DNA of 62,292 nt from JAGLTZ01 sp964637695 (GCA_964637695.1 CAZWVF010000007.1:1-62292); one strand, 5' to 3'. Positions 7,837 to 16,621 are shown, counted from the first letter of the stretch. Made by a program: numbers and translations. Notes: generated by a model from the letters alone, not told the origin.

Positions 7837-9993
7837 CTAAAGGATACCCGCTAGAATGATGATCAACACTGCGGCGAGGGTCGCCAGCAGGTAGTTCTGT
7901 ATCTTGCCCGTCTGAAGCTGCCGGGTAGATGAACCCATCTCCCCGACCACCCAGGCAGTGCCATTTACCAGGCCGTCTACTCCATGTAGATCGGCTTTGC
8001 CGCTCAACCAGGAGAGGCCGCGCAGGAAGGGGGCGGTGGCATTCACGAAGCCGTCAATGATCCCCGTGTCGAACCTGTTCAGTAGCAGGCGCAACTTCAT
8101 TACCCCCCCGACGAAGACCGCACCGTAAAGCTCGTCGAAGTAGAACTTGTTGTCGGCCAGCGTGTAGAGAATCCCCATCTTCCGCGCCCAGACCTCGGCC
8201 GAAAGCTTCTTCCTGCAGTACATCGACCAGGAGAGGAAGATGCCCGTACCGGCCACTATCAGACTGAGGATCATCGCGATGGTGTGACTGGCATCTTGAT
8301 GTTCCTCGTCTTGACCGGCAGCACCCTCCTGCTCCGATTCATGTCCCTGCTCTGCAACCTGTCCGTTCGCGTATTCAATGCCTGTGATCTCTCCATTATC
8401 TGAACCATTCATGTGGTCTGTCGGTCCTGACAGGAGCGGTGATGAAGCAGGCAGCTCACCTTCCTCGACATGTTCAAAAGCCTTTGAGGGCTTTTCGATC
8501 ATATGATCGAACCAGCCTTTCCCACCCAGCGGGTTGAAGGAAGGGAAGGTGAAGAAGAGGTAGAAGCAGAAGACAGAGAGTATGGCCAGTGGTGCCGTCA
8601 TGACACCGGGAGACTCGTGAGCGTGCTCGTACTTCTCTGCATTCTGCGGCTCCCCATAGAAAGTCATGAAGAGGAGGCGGAACATGTAGAACGCCGTGAG
8701 CAGTGCTGCACCGAATCCGAAAATGGGCAGCAGGAGGTGCTGAGGGTTGGAACCGGCGAATGAAAGTGTACCTGCCAGGATCGCGTCCTTGCTGATGAAG
8801 CCGGTAGTGAAAGGCACTCCCGAGATAGCAAGGGTGGCGATCAGGAAGGTAATAAACGTGATGGGCATCTTCTTGCGGAGCCCACCCATCTCCCTCATGT
8901 CCTGCGTGTGCACGGCGTGTATCACCGATCCGGAACCGAGGAAAAGAAGAGCCTTGAAAACAGCGTGAGTTATCAGGTGCATGAAACCCGCCGCGTAGGC
9001 ACCCACACCCAGCGCCATAATCATGTACCCCAGTTGGCTGATAGTCGAGTAGGCCAGCACTCTCTTGATGTCGTTGCGAACGACGGCGATGATGGCGGCC
9101 ATCAGGGCGGTAATACCTCCCACGTAGGCGATCACGATCATGGCCTGAGGGGTCAGAAGAGGAAATATCCGCGCAGTCATGTAGACACCGGCCGCAACCA
9201 TCGTGGCAGCGTGGATCAGGGCCGAAACAGGTGTGGGGCCTTCCATGGCGTCCGGCAGCCAGACATGCAGCGGGAACTGGGCCGACTTGCCGACCGCTCC
9301 CATGAATAGACAGAGGCCGGCCGCCGTCAGCAGTCCTCCACTCAGATGCCCGGCGGCTATACCTGCGAAAACATTCTGTAAGTTGAAAGGATCTGTGTAA
9401 TAAGGCATAAGTGCCGCGACAACGATACCTATTCCTATCAGGAAACCGGCGTCACCTATCCGGTTGGTTACAAATGCCTTGATGGCGGCATCTGATGCAG
9501 ACTTCTTTTCGAACCAGAATCCAATCAGGAAGTAGGAACAGACCCCTACCAGTTCCCAGAAAATGTAAAGAGTAAAAAGGCTGTCGGAGAGAATGATTCC
9601 GCAGATCGAGAAGGTGAAAAGGCTGAGGTAAGCAAAGAACCGGCTGTAACGCGGATCATCGTGCATATAGCCCATGCTGTAGACATGGATCAGGAATGTC
9701 ACGAAGAGTACTGCTGTCAACATTATGGCCATAAGGTTGTTGGCCAGAATGCCTACCGTAATATCCATGCCCACGAGTTTGAACCACACGATATTTGGAT
9801 TCTCCGTCCACCCGGGATTGTAGATTCCGACCGCACGGAAGAATATCGGAAGGCTCAACAGGAAAGAGGCGAAAACAGCCAGCACCGAAACCCAGTCGCC
9901 CTGACGGGGAAGCCTTCTGCCCAGCAGGATATTCACCCAGAACGCGAGGAACGGGAAGAGCAGAATCAGCAGAGCCAGTGTAAGCAGGTTCAC
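7837..9993 (-). CDS. nuoL: NADH-quinone oxidoreductase subunit L
   Basis: This 718-residue protein is the largest antiporter-like subunit of complex I. It shows LYIFWELVGVCSYFLIGFWF (conserved Glu), GAVGKSAQFPLHVWLPDAMEGPTPVSALIHAATMV (Lys and proton channel) and NDIKRVLAYSTISQLGYM. The C-terminal part contains the segment that forms the long lateral helix lying along subunits M and N. It is longer than the usual 600-650 residues. Roughly residues 490-570 hold a hydrophilic, acidic, Glu/Gln/Gly-rich insertion (around GHESEQEGAAGQDEEHQ) between two hydrophobic helices. That insertion is unlike the rest of the protein and is presumably a surface loop. The gene abuts nuoK (6-base gap). Confidence 0.97.
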   Translation of the reverse strand: MNLLTLALLILLFPFLAFWVNILLGRRLPRQGDWVSVLAVFASFLLSLPIFFRAVGIYNPGWTENPNIVWFKLVGMDITVGILANNLMAIMLTAVLFVTFLIHVYSMGYMHDDPRYSRFFAYLSLFTFSICGIILSDSLFTLYIFWELVGVCSYFLIGFWFEKKSASDAAIKAFVTNRIGDAGFLIGIGIVVAALMPYYTDPFNLQNVFAGIAAGHLSGGLLTAAGLCLFMGAVGKSAQFPLHVWLPDAMEGPTPVSALIHAATMVAAGVYMTARIFPLLTPQAMIVIAYVGGITALMAAIIAVVRNDIKRVLAYSTISQLGYMIMALGVGAYAAGFMHLITHAVFKALLFLGSGSVIHAVHTQDMREMGGLRKKMPITFITFLIATLAISGVPFTTGFISKDAILAGTLSFAGSNPQHLLLPIFGFGAALLTAFYMFRLLFMTFYGEPQNAEKYEHAHESPGVMTAPLAILSVFCFYLFFTFPSFNPLGGKGWFDHMIEKPSKAFEHVEEGELPASSPLLSGPTDHMNGSDNGEITGIEYANGQVAEQGHESEQEGAAGQDEEHQDASHTIAMILSLIVAGTGIFLSWSMYCRKKLSAEVWARKMGILYTLADNKFYFDELYGAVFVGGVMKLRLLLNRFDTGIIDGFVNATAPFLRGLSWLSGKADLHGVDGLVNGTAWVVGEMGSSTRQLQTGKIQNYLLATLAAVLIIILAGIL

Positions 9994-9999
9994 GGGCTC

Positions 10000-10305
10000 C
10001 TAACCTTTCATGATGTCGGCCTCATCGACATTGGCCGAACCCAGTTGCTTGTAGAGATTGAGAACAATCGCCAGGGCAACGGCTGCCTCTGCAACCGCCA
10101 GCACTATGACGAAGATCGCTGTTACTTCACCTGCCGGCCCGCTGGCCACGAAGCGGGAGAAGGCTACAAAATTGAGAGCCGCTGCGTTGATTATCAGTTC
10201 GACTCCCATCAGTACTGCAACCACGTTCCTCCTGATCATGACGGCGGTCAGCCCCAGGGCGAAGAGCAGCCCCGAGACGAGCAGGTAGTGCGTGAGGCCG
10301 ATCAT
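10000..10305 (-). CDS. nuoK: NADH-quinone oxidoreductase subunit K
   Basis: This 101-residue protein has three transmembrane helices. The second begins at MGVELIINAAALNFVAFSRF, with the conserved buried Glu of NuoK (MGVELI), and the third holds the second conserved acidic residue in AVAEAAVALAIVLNLYK. NuoK lies at the junction between the peripheral and pumping arms of complex I and helps form the first proton path. The length is exactly typical. Its start overlaps the nuoJ stop by four bases (ATGA type), so the pair is translationally coupled. No oddity is seen. Confidence 0.97.
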   Translation of the reverse strand: MIGLTHYLLVSGLLFALGLTAVMIRRNVVAVLMGVELIINAAALNFVAFSRFVASGPAGEVTAIFVIVLAVAEAAVALAIVLNLYKQLGSANVDEADIMKG

Positions 10306-10796
10306 GTCTTCCTCCTGGCCATGTATGTCGCACCTATAAGTGCTATCAGAAGGAGGAGTGAAATGGCTTCAAACGGCAGGATGTAATCACTCATGAAAAG
10401 CGAGCCGATCCCCTTCGGACCGGGGCTCGTGTAATCCGGCACGTGGACCATCCACCTCGTTGAGGTCAGAACAGCCACGATCACAGCTGCTATCCCCGCC
10501 GCTACTGCCAGTCCCATGATCTTCTGAGTGCCCGTCATCGTTATTCTGGCATGCTCCACATCACGGGTGAGAACGATTGCAAAGAGCAGCAGGATAAGAA
10601 CGCCGCCGATATAGAGCAGAATCTGAACACCAGCCAGAAAGGAGGCCCCCAGGAGGCCGTAGAGTGTTGCCACTCCGGCGAAAGTTGCGAAAAGTGAGAA
10701 ACCGGCATTGATCAGCTTGCGGGAGAAGACCACTGAAATCGCCGATACGACCGTCACCACTGCCGCCAGGTAGAAGATGAATACTTCCCAGGTCAA
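10302..10796 (-). CDS. nuoJ: NADH-quinone oxidoreductase subunit J
   Basis: NuoJ is a five-helix membrane subunit of complex I. The conserved YGLLGASFLAGVQILLYIGGVLILLLFAIVL contains the Tyr and the pi-bulge helix that take part in coupling. I chose TTG at 10796 because GGAGGAG lies 7 bases upstream and translation there begins TWEVFIFYLAAV, where homologues start. That start is two codons inside the spacing left after the nuoI stop at 10801-10803. An in-frame ATG at 10832 (MSLPPAERR) would overlap nuoI by about 30 bases and lacks a good ribosome site. From the TTG start the protein is 164 residues, usual for the family. Confidence 0.9.
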   Translation of the reverse strand: MTWEVFIFYLAAVVTVVSAISVVFSRKLINAGFSLFATFAGVATLYGLLGASFLAGVQILLYIGGVLILLLFAIVLTRDVEHARITMTGTQKIMGLAVAAGIAAVIVAVLTSTRWMVHVPDYTSPGPKGIGSLFMSDYILPFEAISLLLLIALIGATYMARRKT

Positions 10797-10800
10797 CGGT

Positions 10801-11463
10801 CTACTCCTCCTCTCCGCTGGAGGCAGGCTCATCCTCAGCTCTCTCTGCAGAACCTTCACCCTGCACAGCCGCCGCAGACTCGGATTGCTGCCTCTCCGTC
10901 TTTTCGGCGGGCGGTTGAGCGGCTTCCGCAGCTCTGGCAGCCGCTTTTTCGGCTTTCTCTTCCGCCTTGCGCTTCTGCTCCTCTTCGAACATGCGCCGTG
11001 CTTCGGCTATCTCTTCCTCTGACATCATCGAGAACTGGTAGACGAGGTCTGTCACCTCATAAGAGGAGAATTCATAGATCGGTGTCATCTGGATGCAGCC
11101 GGTCGGACAGGGGTCGGTGCAGAGGCCGCAATAACAGCACTTGGCCATATCGATCGTGAAGGAGGCGAGCCAGAAGGGGATCGGATTTCCGGCGGATGAA
11201 TTGCCCAGGTCAACGCTCCTGGGTACTTTGATCGGCTCGATCTTTATGCAGTCAACCGGACATGCCCGCTCGCAGTTCTTGCAGCCGATACAGTCCTCAA
11301 TCACCACATGCAGTCGATGCCGGGTACGATCGGGCAGTTCGGCTTTTTCTCGCGGGTACTGGATCGTAAAGGAGCGCGTGAACAGGTGCTTTGACGCGGT
11401 CGTGAAAGCGGCAACCGTCGTAACCGTTCCCCTGGCGATATTCGAAAAATAGTCTTTGATCAT
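10801..11463 (-). CDS. nuoI: NADH-quinone oxidoreductase subunit I (2x[4Fe-4S])
   Basis: NuoI carries the two [4Fe-4S] clusters N6a and N6b that pass electrons towards NuoB. Both cysteine motifs are intact: CIGCKNCERACPVDC and CCYCGLCTDPCPTGC. I chose the ATG at 11463 (MIKDYFSNIARGTV) because it shares its A with the nuoH stop (TGATG). The open frame continues upstream into nuoH only by chance. From this start the protein has 220 residues. The last 60 or so form a highly charged Glu/Ala/Lys-rich tail (EEEQKRKAEEKAEKAAARAA and beyond) absent from most homologues, probably a helical or disordered surface extension. nuoJ follows at once. Confidence 0.95.
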   Translation of the reverse strand: MIKDYFSNIARGTVTTVAAFTTASKHLFTRSFTIQYPREKAELPDRTRHRLHVVIEDCIGCKNCERACPVDCIKIEPIKVPRSVDLGNSSAGNPIPFWLASFTIDMAKCCYCGLCTDPCPTGCIQMTPIYEFSSYEVTDLVYQFSMMSEEEIAEARRMFEEEQKRKAEEKAEKAAARAAEAAQPPAEKTERQQSESAAAVQGEGSAERAEDEPASSGEEE

Positions 11464-12461
11464 CAGAAGAGCATCATGATGCTGGCGCCGAAGAGACAGA
11501 ACAGCGCAAGGGGTGTAAAGTATTTCCATGAAAGTGTCATAAGCTGATCGACACGCAATCTGGGCAGTGACCAGCGCAGGGCCAGGATGCAGATGCCGAG
11601 AACGAGCATCTTCAGAACGGTCCAGAAAACGCCGGGAACAAAGTCGAGGATTGGCAGCGGTGCATGCCAGCCGCCCAGATACACCACGCTGAAAACCAGC
11701 CCCACGACGAATATGTTGCCATACTCGGCCAGGAAGAACATGGCGAACCTGATCCCGCTGTACTCGGTTACATATCCGGCAACAAGCTCCGATTCCGATT
11801 CGGGAAGGTCGAAGGGTATCCGGCCTCCCTCCGCGATCGATCCGGCCAGGAAGATCCCGGCACCGATGAAGTTAAACGGAAAGCCGCGGAAGATGGTCCA
11901 GTGGAGGATCCCTCCGGCCTGTGACTGGACGATCTCGACCATCGAGAGAGACTGCGCGAATATCAGGGCCGACAGCGCGGCAAGACTGACGGGGATCTCG
12001 TAAGAGATGATCTGAGCCGCTCCCCTCATCGATCCGAAAAGTGACCACTTGTTGCTGCTGGCCCATCCTGCCATAAGTATTCCCAGAACTCCGAGGCTGC
12101 TGATGGCCAGGAAATAGAAGATCCCTATGTTGAGGTCGGCCGGCACCACTCCATCAGCCCATGGGATGACAGCCATCGATCCGACTGCTCCTGCAAAAAC
12201 CAGGGCCGGTGCTATCATATGCAGGCGGGGATTGGCTTTCGCCGGGACGATATCTTCCTTCTGCAGGAGCTTGAGGGCGTCGGCAACCGGCTGCAGGATC
12301 CCGTGGAAGCGACCGACTTCCATCGGTCCGAGCCTGTCCTGAATGAAGCCGGCAACTTTGCGTTCACCCAGTGTATTGACAAGTGCTCCCACGATAAAGA
12401 AGCCCAGTATGATGACGACCCAGATGACCATGTCCAGCAGGGGCCAGGGGGTAAAACTCAT
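11463..12461 (-). CDS. nuoH: NADH-quinone oxidoreductase subunit H
   Basis: This 332-residue, eight-helix subunit forms the quinone chamber of complex I together with NuoB and NuoD. Conserved landmarks include GERKVAGFIQDRLGPMEVGRFHGILQPVADALKLLQKED, the acidic loop AEGGRIPFDLPESESELVAGYVTEYSGIRFAMFFLAEY, and the C-terminal WSLPRLRVDQLMTLSWKYFTPLAL. The E-rich loop gates the quinone channel. The start overlaps the nuoD stop by four bases, and the stop overlaps the nuoI start. The length is normal for the family. Confidence 0.97.
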   Translation of the reverse strand: MSFTPWPLLDMVIWVVIILGFFIVGALVNTLGERKVAGFIQDRLGPMEVGRFHGILQPVADALKLLQKEDIVPAKANPRLHMIAPALVFAGAVGSMAVIPWADGVVPADLNIGIFYFLAISSLGVLGILMAGWASSNKWSLFGSMRGAAQIISYEIPVSLAALSALIFAQSLSMVEIVQSQAGGILHWTIFRGFPFNFIGAGIFLAGSIAEGGRIPFDLPESESELVAGYVTEYSGIRFAMFFLAEYGNIFVVGLVFSVVYLGGWHAPLPILDFVPGVFWTVLKMLVLGICILALRWSLPRLRVDQLMTLSWKYFTPLALFCLFGASIMMLF

Positions 12462-13633
12462 CGGTCCAGTTCTCCCAGCACAACGTCAAGACTTCCGAAA
12501 ATGGCTACAACGTCTGCAATCATCGCACCTCTGGAAATCTCGTGAATAACACTCAGGTTGCAGTAGGCACCAGAACGCGCCCTGACCCTGAAGGGCTGAG
12601 CGGTTCCATCTGAGACGATATAGAATGCCAGTTCACCCCGGGGCGCTTCTGTACGCATGTAGACTTCACCCCTGGGAGGCCGTACCATTTTTGGAACACC
12701 CTCCCGAACATCTCCATCCGGGATTCCGTCCTTGATGATCTGCCGCAGGATGCGTTCAGACTGCTTCATCTCCTCTATCCGAACATGGAAGCGGTCCCAC
12801 ACATCTCCGAGGGTACCCATCTGACCGCTGCCGGTTATCACGTCGAAATCGTAGTTCTCGTATCCGCTGTACGGCTCATTCCTGCGAAGATCCCAGTCAA
12901 CACCCGATCCCCGCAGAACCGGTCCGGAACATCCATATTCCAGAGCGACTGATGCCGGTAACACTCCGACATTGATGAGTCGCTCTATGAAAATGTGGTT
13001 CTTATTCATCAACCGGTCGTACTCGATCCAATGCGTGTCTATGAAATCGAGGAACCTGGCAAGCTTTTCGAGGAACCCTTCGGGAATGTCATGGGAGAGC
13101 CCGCCTACCCACATGTAGTTGTATAGCAGCCTGGCACCGCAGGTCATTTCGAACAGGTCGAGAGCCATCTCCCGGTCGCGGAAATACCACATGAAAGGTG
13201 TGAAAGTTCCGATGTCATTACCGAACGTGCAAACAGCCACCATGTGACTCACAAGTCTCTGAAGCTCGGCAAAGAGGACCCGCAGCTTCTGAACTCTTTC
13301 GTTCACTTCAATGCCCATCAGCTTTTCAACCGTCAATACGTACCCCATGTCCATATTCATCGAGGCTATGTAGTCGAGTCGGTCGCAGTACGGGATTATC
13401 TGCTGGTAGTTCTCGTTCTCGGCATGCTTTTCAAAGTTCCGGTGCAGGTATCCCAGATGTGGTATCGCTTCGTGGACGATCTCGCCGTCTGTTACAAGCT
13501 CCATTCTCAGCACCCCGTGCGTCGAAGGATGCTGCGGACCCATGTTGACCGTGAATTCGTCGGCCAGATACTCCTCACCCGGATCCTCCAGAGTGCCAAG
13601 GTAGAAATCCTTTCTGATAGTCTGTTCGGCCAC
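12458..13633 (-). CDS. nuoD: NADH-quinone oxidoreductase subunit D
   Basis: This 391-residue protein is the 49-kDa-type subunit that lines the quinone site. FTVNMGPQHPSTHGVLRMELVTDGE carries the conserved His of the quinone-binding loop. Further blocks are PHLGYLHRNFEKHAENENYQQIIPYCDRLDYIASM and the C-terminal DVVAIFGSLDVVLGELDR, the usual last residues of NuoD. It is related to the large subunit of [NiFe] hydrogenases but lacks their CxxC pairs, as expected. NuoC is a separate gene 3 bases upstream rather than fused. The length and start are normal. Confidence 0.97.
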   Translation of the reverse strand: MAEQTIRKDFYLGTLEDPGEEYLADEFTVNMGPQHPSTHGVLRMELVTDGEIVHEAIPHLGYLHRNFEKHAENENYQQIIPYCDRLDYIASMNMDMGYVLTVEKLMGIEVNERVQKLRVLFAELQRLVSHMVAVCTFGNDIGTFTPFMWYFRDREMALDLFEMTCGARLLYNYMWVGGLSHDIPEGFLEKLARFLDFIDTHWIEYDRLMNKNHIFIERLINVGVLPASVALEYGCSGPVLRGSGVDWDLRRNEPYSGYENYDFDVITGSGQMGTLGDVWDRFHVRIEEMKQSERILRQIIKDGIPDGDVREGVPKMVRPPRGEVYMRTEAPRGELAFYIVSDGTAQPFRVRARSGAYCNLSVIHEISRGAMIADVVAIFGSLDVVLGELDR

Positions 13634-13636
13634 GGC

Positions 13637-14242
13637 TTACTCCTCCCCCCCTTCTGCAGTGGTCTGCTCCTCCATCGCCTCTTCCTCCGGAGGTTCGTAG
13701 AGAATACCCCCCGGCATCCGATAAACATCGGGAATGCCGTGGTATTCAAGCGGGAACACGTAGTCTTTCCTGAGAGGATGGCCATCCCAGTCGTTCGGGA
13801 GAAGGATTCTGCGGAAATCGGGATGGTTAAGGAACCTGATGCCCACCAGGTCGTATGTTTCCCTTTCATGCCAGTCAGCCGCACGCCAGATCAACGCGGC
13901 ACTCTCCAATTCCGGCAATTCACCGCCTTCGGGCCGGGGCAGTACGATCCTGACATGAAGCCATTCGGAGCGCTCCCGGCTATAGAGAGAGTAGACAACT
14001 TCCATACGGGCATCTTCCGGTCCCCGGTCGATTCCGGTAACCGTGTGACATGTTTCAAACTTGAGTTCTTCCTTGATGTATCCGGCGGTTTCCAGCCAGA
14101 CTGTCGCGTCGAGGGTGACCGATGGATCCAGCCCGTCATCCTCTAACGTACATTTCTCACCAAGGCGCTCTGCCAGGATATGAGCTGCGGTATTCCGCCC
14201 AACCCAGGCAGCCTTGCGGACTTCCTGTTCCCTATCGCTCAT
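13637..14242 (-). CDS. nuoC: NADH-quinone oxidoreductase subunit C
   Basis: This 201-residue protein is the 30-kDa-type subunit of the peripheral arm. The diagnostic signature is ERETYDLVGIRFLNHPDFRRILLPNDWDGHPLRKDYVFP, with the conserved E-R-E-x-x-D-x-x-G and the strongly conserved W-x-GHPLRKDY. The N-terminal half (about residues 1-90) is more variable, as is usual. The C-terminal 30 residues after VFPLEYHGIP form an acidic tail (EPPEEEAMEEQTTAEGGEE). It sits between nuoB and nuoD with 3-base gaps on both sides. NuoC stabilises the NuoB-NuoD module and has no cofactor. Confidence 0.96.
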   Translation of the reverse strand: MSDREQEVRKAAWVGRNTAAHILAERLGEKCTLEDDGLDPSVTLDATVWLETAGYIKEELKFETCHTVTGIDRGPEDARMEVVYSLYSRERSEWLHVRIVLPRPEGGELPELESAALIWRAADWHERETYDLVGIRFLNHPDFRRILLPNDWDGHPLRKDYVFPLEYHGIPDVYRMPGGILYEPPEEEAMEEQTTAEGGEE

Positions 14243-14245
14243 CCT

Positions 14246-15040
14246 CTAATCGTCCTTGTTGGCGAGAGTGGCGAACTCATCCATGTTGGGACGCTTCGGC
14301 TGATTCAGTTCAGTGTCCTCCGCCCACTCCTGCCGGCGCATCCTGCGCGTCTCCGGTCCCTCTTCTTCCGGTTCGATATCTGGAACCCAGAACGATCCGA
14401 TCTTGTATCCGAGAATCCTCTCCTTCTCGATCTTCGCCTTCAGCATCAGAAAGCCCTCGATAAGGGATTCGGGGCGTGGAGGACAGCCGGGCACGTAGAT
14501 GTCGACAGGAACGATCTTGTCGATTCCCTTGACCACGTGGTAGCCGTACTTCCAGTAGGGTCCTCCGCAATTTGCACACGAACCCATGCTTATCAGATAC
14601 CTCGGTTCAGGTATCTGCTCGTAGAGCCGCTTGACCCTCAATCCCATTTTGTATGTGAGAGTGCCGGAGGCGATCATTACGTCGCATTGACGCGGTGAGT
14701 TGCGCATCAGTTCGTAGCCGTGACGGGATATATCGAACCGGGTAGCAAGGGTGGACATCATCTCGAACGCACAGCAGGCAAGACCGAATCCCATCGGCCA
14801 GATACTGCGTGCCCGGGCCCACGAGAGCACCGTATCGAGAGAAGTCAATACCACTGATTCACTCAGCTTGCGAACCAGTGGAGGCATGTCTGGTGTGGCT
14901 CCGGCAGGCGGCAGATCGTAGGGCAACCTGTCAACTGCCAGTCTTGCAGCATCTGTCGCCGGATTTTCACCGATAGCCTTGACGTTTGTGATCTTAATGT
15001 ACCCGGTCTCGACGTCGCGTGGTTTCTTCAATTCGGCCAT
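14246..15040 (-). CDS. nuoB: NADH-quinone oxidoreductase subunit B
   Basis: NuoB holds the terminal [4Fe-4S] cluster N2 that reduces quinone. All four ligands are visible: the tandem pair in GFGLACCAFEMM (residues 89-90), and one each in MGSCANCGGPYW and VPGCPPRPE. At 264 residues it is longer than the usual 160-220. About 60 residues precede the core, including a Pro-rich stretch (LPYDLPPAGATPDMPPL), and about 45 charged residues follow it (EPEEEGPETRRMRRQEWAED). The extensions are in frame with no competing start nearby, so they look real. The gene starts 6 bases after the nuoA stop. Confidence 0.96.
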   Translation of the reverse strand: MAELKKPRDVETGYIKITNVKAIGENPATDAARLAVDRLPYDLPPAGATPDMPPLVRKLSESVVLTSLDTVLSWARARSIWPMGFGLACCAFEMMSTLATRFDISRHGYELMRNSPRQCDVMIASGTLTYKMGLRVKRLYEQIPEPRYLISMGSCANCGGPYWKYGYHVVKGIDKIVPVDIYVPGCPPRPESLIEGFLMLKAKIEKERILGYKIGSFWVPDIEPEEEGPETRRMRRQEWAEDTELNQPKRPNMDEFATLANKDD

Positions 15041-15046
15041 TCGGAC

Positions 15047-15493
15047 TTACTTTCCTGCGGGAGGTATTGAGGTGGAGATTGCCGGCATATCCACATCATC
15101 TTCAGTGAACACGGGACGCGGCTTAACCCAGTCGAGGTCACCCTTGGCCCAGGCATAGACAATACCCATGAACAGAATGCCTATGAAGATGAGCATCTTT
15201 ATAAAAGTCATCAAACCGCGACCGGCTGCTATTTCTTCCTGGTAGACGATCGCCCAGGGAAACATGAACAGGATTTCAGCCTCGAAGATGATGAAGGTCA
15301 GTGCAATGGTGTAGAACCGGAAATTGTAACGTATTCGTGCTTCTCCTGTCGGCTCCTCACCACACTCGTACGAGGCCAGCTTCTCAGGGCTCATGTTCCT
15401 TGGCTGGACGAATCGTGCTATCAGTATGCTGAGGAATACCAGACCGGCCCCGAAGAAGAGAAACACCAGGATAATTGCATACGGTCCGCGCAT
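15047..15493 (-). CDS. nuoA: NADH-quinone oxidoreductase subunit A
   Basis: This 148-residue protein has the three transmembrane helices of NuoA. The conserved loop after helix 1 is KLASYECGEEPTGEARIRYNFRFYTIALTFIIFEAEILFMFPWA, with the Cys of the quinone-site loop (YECG) and the acidic FEAEILF helix. It is the first gene of the cluster, so its upstream region probably carries the operon promoter. The order A-B-C-D-H-I-J-K-L-M-N has no E, F or G gene. This is the eleven-subunit complex I found in several bacterial groups. It lacks the NADH dehydrogenase module and may take electrons from ferredoxin or an unlinked module. Confidence 0.96.
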   Translation of the reverse strand: MRGPYAIILVFLFFGAGLVFLSILIARFVQPRNMSPEKLASYECGEEPTGEARIRYNFRFYTIALTFIIFEAEILFMFPWAIVYQEEIAAGRGLMTFIKMLIFIGILFMGIVYAWAKGDLDWVKPRPVFTEDDVDMPAISTSIPPAGK

Positions 15494-15626
15494 TTAATCG
15501 GATCTCCCGGCTTTTTCCGGATACTAAGGTCCGTGAATCGTTTATTCGGCTACAATGAACGTAGCCAGCAGATTCGGTCCGTCAACCGCTTATTTTCAGT
15601 AAAATATCGGCTGATTCCCGCACAGC
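15494..15626 (-). promoter_or_regulatory. Upstream region of the nuo operon
   Basis: On the minus strand a TTGACG (15580-15585) could serve as a -35 box. About 14 bases further along is a 6-bp inverted repeat, GGCTAC and GTAGCC with a 7-base loop (15548-15566). No good -10 match is seen, the best being TACGTT at 16-base spacing. A regulator-binding role for the repeat is conjecture. The region separates the SAM hydroxide adenosyltransferase stop from the nuoA start. Confidence 0.3.
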
Positions 15627-16469
15627 TTACTGGATGGTCAATCGCACTCTATTCCCGCGGTGTACACCCAGTCGTTCGGCCGCATTCCCCCTGTTGATCG
15701 CGATCTCAACAAGTCCATTGCTGCCGATTATTGCAGCAGCTTCACCGACCACAACACTCACGTATGAAGGAGCGAGCCCTGCCACTTTCTGCAGACCTCT
15801 GATGGTTTCAATCTCGATGACCACCGCCGACTCACTTCCCATCACTTCATCTGGAAGTGCCGCTGCCTCAATCGTCGTAATGCAGTTTCCGAAGCGATCT
15901 ATATGGATAACGCAGCCTTCATCTTCACGATCACCGGGTGATCGCAACAGATCAATAACAGGCCCCCCCGACAGGTCTCCCTCCGGCTCCATTGCCGCAC
16001 GCAGTTCGGGACCCAGCTCCGACGGATCGACGCCCCGGGCCAGGAAGGCTGCTGCAGGTGCGAAGACATCTCTTCCGTGAAATGTGGAACTGGCCGGACT
16101 CAGACGGAACCGTTCATCTTCGAGGCTCCAGGCGCGTATCTCCTCACCGGCGGCAATCACTTCACGTACGATCCATGACACAATCCCGTTGTCCGGTACC
16201 ACGAAGTACTGATCGAGAGCATGTAGAGCCAGCGCTTTTCTTCCCCCCCCAACTCCCGGATCTACTACAGCGATATGGATTGTACCTGCCGGGTAATAGA
16301 GATATGCATTACGCAGAACATATGCTGCGTGGAGAATGTCTCCCGCCGGTATCGAATGAGCTATATCGATTATCTGGGATTCAGGCGAAATGTCGTGTAT
16401 CACACCCTTGAGGACCCCAACGAAACCATCGGAATCCCCGAAATCTGTTATCAGAGTGATAAGAGACAT
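15627..16469 (-). CDS. SAM hydroxide adenosyltransferase (DUF62 / SAM hydrolase family)
   Basis: This 280-residue protein opens with SLITLITDFGDSDGFVGVLKGVI, the signature of the SAM hydroxide adenosyltransferase family (old name DUF62). TLITDFG with its Asp binds the ribose. Further conserved blocks are HIAVVDPGVGGGRKALAL, VVPDNGIVSWIV and FHGRDVFAPAAAFLARG. The C-terminal beta domain has DRFGNCITTI. Members split S-adenosylmethionine with water-derived hydroxide into adenosine and methionine. The related fluorinases use fluoride, but their characteristic insertion is not apparent here. It lies on the same strand as nuoA, 133 bases upstream. Its cellular purpose, possibly SAM control, remains unclear in most hosts. 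Confidence 0.9.
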   Translation of the reverse strand: MSLITLITDFGDSDGFVGVLKGVIHDISPESQIIDIAHSIPAGDILHAAYVLRNAYLYYPAGTIHIAVVDPGVGGGRKALALHALDQYFVVPDNGIVSWIVREVIAAGEEIRAWSLEDERFRLSPASSTFHGRDVFAPAAAFLARGVDPSELGPELRAAMEPEGDLSGGPVIDLLRSPGDREDEGCVIHIDRFGNCITTIEAAALPDEVMGSESAVVIEIETIRGLQKVAGLAPSYVSVVVGEAAAIIGSNGLVEIAINRGNAAERLGVHRGNRVRLTIQ

Positions 16470-16621
16470 GGAACCTTCCCGGGAAAGAACCGTGCTAATA
16501 AGTATCCATACGGGAATTCCCGGTGGATAGTCAAAGGCCGGAACACCGCCAGTGTAAGGCAGTGCCCCGGCCTTGACAAGCCCGGCCCTGCTGTGGGGTT
16601 ACAGGGTCGGACGTCCAGTCA

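Noticed and set aside
10832..10859. Upstream ATG starts for nuoJ
   Set aside because: They overlap nuoI and lack a ribosome site, whereas the TTG at 10796 has GGAGGAG 7 bases upstream.
11464..11529. Upstream start for nuoI
   Set aside because: The extra 22 residues lie in the nuoH coding region and are unlike NuoI; the TGATG overlap gives a clear start at 11463.
15627..16469. Fluorinase or chlorinase
   Set aside because: The family-wide motifs are present, but I see no halogenase-specific insertion; the common hydroxide-using type is far more likely.
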